Below are positions 9,165 through 13,532 of a DNA stretch of 13,532 nucleotides, in pieces. The stretch lies in the NCBI GenBank assembly GCA_004151065.3, contig NWUY0300005230.1, forward strand, positions 89,033-102,564, read 5' to 3'. The DNA comes from Larix sibirica (taxonomy: Eukaryota > Streptophyta > Pinopsida > Pinales > Pinaceae). A model generated the notes under the pieces. It searched no databases. It saw nothing but the letters and a program-made list of their open reading frames with translations, and was not told the origin of the DNA. The translations under genes were made by a program, and so were the position numbers. Within the stretch, counting starts at the first letter, position 1. Each line of letters starts with the position of its first letter.

Positions 9165-9602
9165 GGGGGGGGGGATTTGGGCGGTTGTTGGAGCAAGCAC
9201 GGGATCCCAATGATATCTCCAATGGTATCCCAAAGGGGTGCCCCTTTGGGAACTCATTGGATCTCATGAATGGATCCAACAAGCTCCCAAAGGGGTGGCC
9301 ACAAGCAACCCCATTGGAGGGGCGTGATTCTTAGGCTCCAATGGGCGCACAAAGGGGTGCCTCCTTTAGCCACCCTTTGGAGCCTAATAATCTCTCTACT
9401 CCAACAGGAACCCTCCTTTGGGCATCCTTTGGAGCCTAAGAATCACGCTACTCCAATAGGGTGACATGTGGCCACCCCTTTGGGCACCTGTTGAAGCCGG
9501 CCACGGGCTCCAACAAGTGCCCAAAGGGGTGCCCGTTGGAGCTAGATGCTAACTCCCGTGCTCACTCCTGTGGGTGCCCAAGCGGATCGCCCCCGCCCCC
9601 TT
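9165..9602. repeat. GC-rich foldback element (long imperfect inverted repeat)
   Basis: The left half (9165 to about 9360) and the right half (about 9405-9602) are reverse complements with mismatches, centred near 9384. The best-matching arms are 9311-9341 and 9429-9459 (28 of 31 positions by eye, sharing gcgtgattcttaggctccaa). Outer matches are agcacggga (9194-9202) against tcccgtgct (9554-9562) and aaaggggtggccaca (9289-9303) against tgtggccacccctt (9467-9480). The left arm holds a perfect 24-bp palindrome (9228-9251, 11-base arms, 2-base loop). A core caaaggggtg recurs at 9231, 9288, 9350 and 9522. The composition contrasts sharply with the AT-rich surroundings. It could be a MITE or foldback transposon, or a hairpin-RNA source; no transposase and no clear target-site duplication were seen. 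A related palindromic unit lies at about 9628-9650. Confidence 0.8.
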
Positions 9603-9808
9603 TTGAGGGGGGCCAATAGGTTTCAATCCAAAGGGGGCACCCCTTTCCGTTAGTCACTCTCCCATTAAGGTTTTAAAAAAATAACTTTTAAAAAAAAAGT
9701 ATGTTAAATTTTTTTGTTTTAAATGAAAAGATAATTAACCTTGAAAACACTAAAAACTTATCTCTTGAATCTCCTTGATGGCCTTGAAAGCCCCTCATAT
9801 ATTGTTCC

Positions 9809-10350
9809 AAAGTCTTTAATCGATGTTGGCAAAAGGTGAAAAAAAAATTCTTTACATAGCCTACGTTAGGTTTAACTTGAATGGTATTACGAATGTGGGA
9901 TTAATAAAATTGTAAAATGAAAAATCTATCTAAACTAAAAAAGCTATGGCAAAAAAACTACAAATTTAAGAAAATTAATAAAAATATATACAATAACTAA
10001 CCTTCAAAATGAGATTAAATTGCTCCAAATTCTTTAATGGATAGTCGCAAAGCTGAAAAGTACAAAATAATAGTGAGTTTATATAGCATAAAATACGTGC
10101 AACTTAATTAGTTTTATGAATGTGGAATTAAATAAAACATTAAAATTCAATTTATTTACCATAGAGTATGTTTAACTTAACTAGTTTTATGAATGTGAGA
10201 TAAGAAAAAATGTAAAACGTTAATGCGTTATAATTAAACAAATGTTTTAGTCTTTGCTTGTTAAAAGTGAAAAGTACAAAATGAACACGTGTTTATTTAT
10301 ACTATAGATTATGTCTAATTTTATTAGTGTTATGTTCATGTAGCATAAAT
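9809..10350. repeat. Diverged tandem repeat, about 217-bp period, AT-rich
   Basis: The phrase ccaaagtctttaatcgatg at 9809 reappears as ccaaattctttaatggata near 10025 and, more weakly, as ttttagtctttgcttgtta near 10245. Each is followed by a gcaaa(a)..tgaaaa string. A second phrase like ttagttttatgaatgtgg occurs near 10108 and 10177, with weaker forms near 9883 and 10320. Together they outline about three old units with an internal sub-repeat. No open frame of note lies here, and 9660-9808 shows only AT-rich sequence. Confidence 0.55.
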
Positions 10351-10537
10351 GTGGAATTTAATTTTGGAGGGAAAAGAATTGGCGAAAAATTTAGAATATT
10401 TTGGAGGGGATGTATTTCATTCTCATAGCTATAAGATTGTTGGGTGTGACACAATAGCACTATTCTATTTTGTTAGAGAAGTGAACAAAAATATCATTCT
10501 CAAACTTATTGCAAATGGGATGCCATTCTATTTTTGA
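10349..10537 (+). CDS. Unrecognised 62-codon open frame
   Basis: An ATG-started frame reads MWNLILEGKELAKNLEYFGG, then YKIVGCDTIALFYFVREVN, and ends in TGA after GMPFYF. I do not recognise it. It lies on the strand of the acidic repeat block that starts 25 bp later, in a different frame, so both may be remnants or exons of one gene. It could equally be chance in AT-rich DNA. Confidence 0.2.
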   Translation: MWNLILEGKELAKNLEYFGGDVFHSHSYKIVGCDTIALFYFVREVNKNIILKLIANGMPFYF

Positions 10538-10562
10538 GTGAGAAGTCGTGGACTCAACATAA

Positions 10563-10804
10563 TTAAATTCAGTTTTTGAAGCATCAACATCTTATTCATG
10601 TGCTTCATGTGTTATTCCAGGTAGGGATTTTAAAGAAACTGAGCAATATGATGACAATTTTCCATCAATTGAGGATTTTAAAGGAAATGATGATTATTTT
10701 CCTCCAAGTGATGATCTCACAGGCATTGATGATGATTTTCCTCCAAGTGATGATTTCAAAGGCACCAAAGATGATTTTCCTCCAAGCGATGATTTTAGAG
10801 GCAC
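10563..10804 (+). pseudogene. Fragment encoding acidic repeats (FPPSDD units)
   Basis: The frame is open for about 80 codons from just after a TAA at 10560 to the 'n' at 10805, with no in-frame ATG, so it is a fragment or an internal exon. It reads SCASCVIPGRDFKETEQYDD and then repeats of 13 residues of the type FKGTKDDFPPSDD. The DNA unit is 39 bp: cctccaag recurs at 10701, 10740 and 10779. The protein would be strongly acidic and probably disordered. Unit spacing in multiples of three and preserved residues suggest it was once coding. The longer M-started frame over the same bases is an out-of-frame shadow. I do not recognise a family. Confidence 0.4.
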
Positions 10805-10805
10805 N
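10805..10805. other. Assembly gap (single n) joining unrelated sequence to a LINE interior
   Basis: Left of the 'n' is the 39-bp repeat block. Right of it the sequence starts within LINE ORF2, at the point matching 2504 in copy 1. The break falls in a repeat on one side and in a transposon on the other, as expected for a contig end. Confidence 0.85.
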
Positions 10806-11716
10806 ATGTGAATATAGATCATTAATATGGGATTCAATCCGCACAAGTCCTCGCTGCTATTATTTATATTTATTATTAGTTCAGGAAGAGATAAGTATCT
10901 TCAACGAGTGGATAAAAGGAGGTAATAAATCCATTGCATTAACAGCTCTAATATGGTAGAAGGTATTCCAATGGGATCTCATGATAGATATGAACTCTGC
11001 ATCCTCAGACCAAACCTAACAATATTTAAAGAGGTACTTAGATAAATGAGGACCCTTCTCCATTTTACGAATAATTGACATGTGATATGAAATCGCCACA
11101 TTTTCAATCCAAGACTTAAATGAGTCCACAGATCCAAGAATACCCTAAGATAATAAAAATCGATCAAGTCTTTTTTCCAAAATAGCATCTACCACTCGGT
11201 CGTTGCACCAATAGAAGCTAATTTATTAGCCTCAATATCCACCATTTTATTATTATAAATATCGCTCTGAAACCAGAGGGCCTATGAGTCAATCCTACAT
11301 TTAGTGCCCCAATTTTCACTAGCAAAAGTAGTAAAGTTAAGGTCCCCACTAGAATGAAGGAAGAACAATAAAAAAACCCTCCACTTTCCAAGGATTTCCA
11401 AATATTCAGATGATCTACATACCACCCATAACATTTGAGAATGCTCAGAGGCATGTCCAAAACCCTACAATATCCAACCAGTAAAATGCCACCACCAATT
11501 CGATAAGGATTCATTATAAAAAGGGCCCTAAAGCATAGACTGTAAAACAGTCCCAAGAAGGAATTAAATGCCACAAAAGATCCCTTGATTTCAAACCAGT
11601 TACCATTGTTTTTCATAATAAAAGTACATCCAGAGAACCAACTTCAATAACCACTTGAGGGCCACAAATTTAGGGGTGCCCCCAACCCCTCCTATATTCA
11701 AACATAAAATAAACAT
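10806..11716 (-). pseudogene. LINE ORF2 5' part (endonuclease), copy 2, partial and broken
   Basis: It starts at the ATG at 11716 with MFILCLNIGGVGGTPKF, 26 bp after the ORF1 stop. It shows GGILLVGYCRVLDM and MLFWKKDLIDFYYLRVFLDL as in copy 1. Relative to copy 1 it has an extra base in the ccactttcc string near 11380 and a shorter C/G run near 11345, which shift the frame around the GDLN motif. The sequence is cut by the 'n' at 10805, before the reverse transcriptase. Confidence 0.85.
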
Positions 11717-11742
11717 TAAGTAACCACCTTAACAACCGACAC

Positions 11743-13440
11743 TTATCTAAGAGGCCGAAATAAATCCGAAAGGGATGCACGATTATCTAAATGCAAAACA
11801 ATATTTGGATGGTTAGGGGCCTTGACACCATCCTTCTCATTTGTCACCTCAAATCCCCCCACATAATTTCTCGCCAGAACTTTTCTTCTCCTTCCCCCAT
11901 TATTCTTTCTGATAGTGACATTAGGTTTATCTGTAATAGTAGGATCCAGGTCCAATTCAAGATAGGAGAAAACATGTAAGGGTTCCTATAACGCCTCCCC
12001 CCTAGTCAACTGGAGAGAGTCTTCCAACTAGACTCCCAAACCACCAGGTATTTGGTACTTGTTAACCAATCCTAACTCTAAAAGAGAGGCTTCCTCATCA
12101 CACAAAATTTGGGAGTCCGATTACAGATTTAAATTATTTAAACAATGAACAACTAAACTTGACCCACAAGATGGGGTAGGCTCCACCAACAAGGATACCA
12201 ATTCCCCACTCCAATTACAAGTATCCCTAGATAAGAGTGGAGGGTCAAAATGATGGGGAAATGTAATCACTCCTCCTGCACAGTTCCCAAACTAAAGGTG
12301 TTTCTACACATATTCAAGAATCATTAACTCAGACTCCGATAGAGTATCATAAAAATTAAGATAAAAAAATCTTAACTTATTCAAGAAATAGTTGGTCATT
12401 TCTGGATGTGGAGAAGCCCGACTAGCGCATCCTGCTTCAATCAAGGACTTCACTACCCTCTTCTCCACAGATTCAATAATTGTTGGGACAAGATTCTTTC
12501 CAAGGATGACAATATAATTGTTGTGAGTGGATTCCCAGCATGAATTCTTCAAATGCCCCACTTCTCCACATGTATGGAAGCGAAAAGGGATCCTCCAATA
12601 GTCTAAAGGTTGGTAGAAAACCTTATACCCCCATGAGATTTTAATCTCCGCTAGAAAACCAAGCTCTACATCTATTTCAGTAAGGACCCATGTCGTTCTT
12701 TTGTCTTCATGAAAAATAGATTTCTCATCAAAGTGTATGAATCTTCCCACTCGATTAGCCACATATACAAAAATTTCCTTAGACCAAAGTTCCAACGAGG
12801 ATCCATTTAAGATAAGCCAATAATGGTTATTTTGTAACTGCTCCGTATGAGGATTGAATTCTGAGTTCCATCATTTTAGGCATGGAGACCCTCTTCCAAC
12901 CACCCAAGGTCTTGCCAGAATTCAAGACACATGCTCTTCTGCTACAAAATGGAATACAATCCAATTGTTACCAAGCATATGAACCCTAGGTAAATAGTCC
13001 AATCAAGGTTTCCAATTTAAATTCACCCATGGTAAAAGAGTAGTTTGAATCAGGCTTGAATAACAAACTTTACCCATGATGGCCCTTTCATACATGCTTA
13101 AGACTTTCCCAATCTAAACATCCTTTCCTAGAGTCATGTGAATTCCTTCTTCCTCAGGCTTAATAGCATCCAGAGATCTATGTTGACGGGTTGCCTCCCC
13201 TTTGCTATGAGATAATCCCCCACCTCTTCTCGATAGTTCTTAACCACCAACCATCTCCGACATACTTAGTTCCAAGTCATCTATGCTCCCAAGACCCGCC
13301 AATTCTTCCAAATACGATTCAATTTGGTTTTGTTCACATAATAGTGGGTCATTACCGCTAGAAAAAATGTCAGTGGATTGGAACTAGGGTATAGAATCCT
13401 CCCCGGGAACATCGAAACCCCCACCGCTATTGACATTCAT
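11743..13440 (-). pseudogene. LINE ORF1 (DUF4283 + zinc knuckle), copy 2, stops only
   Basis: The frame from the ATG at 13440 to the TAA at 11743 holds for 566 codons without any frameshift, so this copy shows the ancestral layout best. Stops interrupt it: one private to this copy (TAG at 13384-13386, after GEDSIP) and a set shared with copy 1, such as TAA at 13240-13242 after EMVGG and the stop between SPCLK and WNSEF. A short acidic N-terminal segment (ESYLEELAGLGSIDDLELSM) precedes the DUF4283-like region (roughly residues 115-275). The zinc knuckle follows with Cys291, His296 and Cys301; residue 288, expected to be the first cysteine, is Phe. The C-terminal basic stretch is RKNNGGRRRKVLARN. 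Confidence 0.88.
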
Positions 13441-13532
13441 TAGACACTAACCACTGTCACTTCATAAACAAGTCCCAAAAAAATAAAATCCCAGAAAAGA
13501 GGAGGGTCCCAATACAACCTCCAAAAAAGAGT

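Larger units (their letters stand above)
10806..13532 (-). mobile_element. Decayed plant LINE-1 type retrotransposon, copy 2 (partial)
   Basis: This copy matches 2504-2608 plus 3083-5704 of copy 1 in the same orientation. It contains the endonuclease part of ORF2 and all of ORF1. It begins abruptly at the 'n' at 10805, so its reverse transcriptase part is missing from the assembly here rather than shown to be deleted, and it runs off the right edge. Most premature stops of ORF1 are shared with copy 1. Divergence is mostly 2-4% by eye, but is close to zero across about 11388-12158. Confidence 0.92.

Noticed and set aside
8987-9334. Plus-strand open frame of 115 codons running into the foldback
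   Set aside because: It crosses T- and G-homopolymers and the inverted repeat, and its peptide follows the DNA repeat rather than a protein pattern.
9165-9660. CRISPR array or rho-independent terminators suggested by GC-rich palindromes
   Set aside because: Repeats are not evenly spaced with unique spacers, and the whole region folds as one long inverted repeat in a eukaryotic context.
10576-10959. Plus-strand 127-codon open frame starting MKHQHLIHVL
   Set aside because: It is out of phase with the better supported acidic repeat frame, reads through the 'n', and continues antisense into LINE ORF2.
1-13532. LTR retrotransposon or endogenous pararetrovirus as source of the reverse transcriptase
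   Set aside because: The reverse transcriptase has LINE motifs (KSPGPNGW, PISLCN, FAD box) with an upstream APE-type endonuclease, and no LTRs, protease, RNase H-integrase or movement protein traces were seen.
1-13532. tRNA or rRNA genes
   Set aside because: No cloverleaf-like A/B box arrangement or conserved rRNA string was recognised when reading both strands; a tRNAscan or Rfam search was not possible.

Overview
The window looks like nuclear DNA of a plant with a large, repeat-rich genome, possibly a gymnosperm; the species cannot be fixed from the sequence. The evidence is plant-type LINE-1 non-LTR retrotransposon coding sequence (DUF4283 plus zinc-knuckle ORF1; endonuclease/reverse-transcriptase ORF2), AT-rich filler, no dense gene array, and isolated single 'n' bases like draft-assembly gaps. 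No intact gene was found, and every coding trace is broken.

Layout. 1-5704 is a decayed LINE on the minus strand: ORF1 (5611-3915), a 26-bp gap, then ORF2 (3888 to beyond the left edge). It is interrupted by an almost exact 473-bp tandem duplication (2609-3081 and 3083-3555) separated by an 'n', very likely an unmerged assembly overlap. 5705-6735 has no recognisable gene. 6739-6961 holds two small AT-rich repeat pairs. 7105-9109 (minus) is a broken lysine-rich gene with a GGNHS-containing domain that may be ParB/sulfiredoxin-like. 9165-9602 is a GC-rich foldback (long inverted repeat). 9780-10350 is AT-rich with diverged tandem units of about 217 bp. 10349-10804 (plus) has unrecognised coding-like fragments, including an acidic repeat coded by 39-bp units. 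After an 'n' at 10805 the sequence switches abruptly into the middle of a second copy of the same LINE (10806-13532, minus), which runs off the right edge.

The two LINE copies share most of their premature stops, so they descend from one already dead element by DNA duplication, or are alleles/haplotigs, rather than being two independent insertions. Their divergence is uneven: about 2-4% by eye over most of the length, but only two differences over roughly 775 bp around the ORF1/ORF2 junction. This suggests gene conversion or a chimeric assembly.

The most useful items for follow-up are the mosaic LINE pair, the broken GGNHS gene, the foldback element and the acidic 39-bp repeat. I do not see a functioning novel system. 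All translations and counts were done by eye without database searches.
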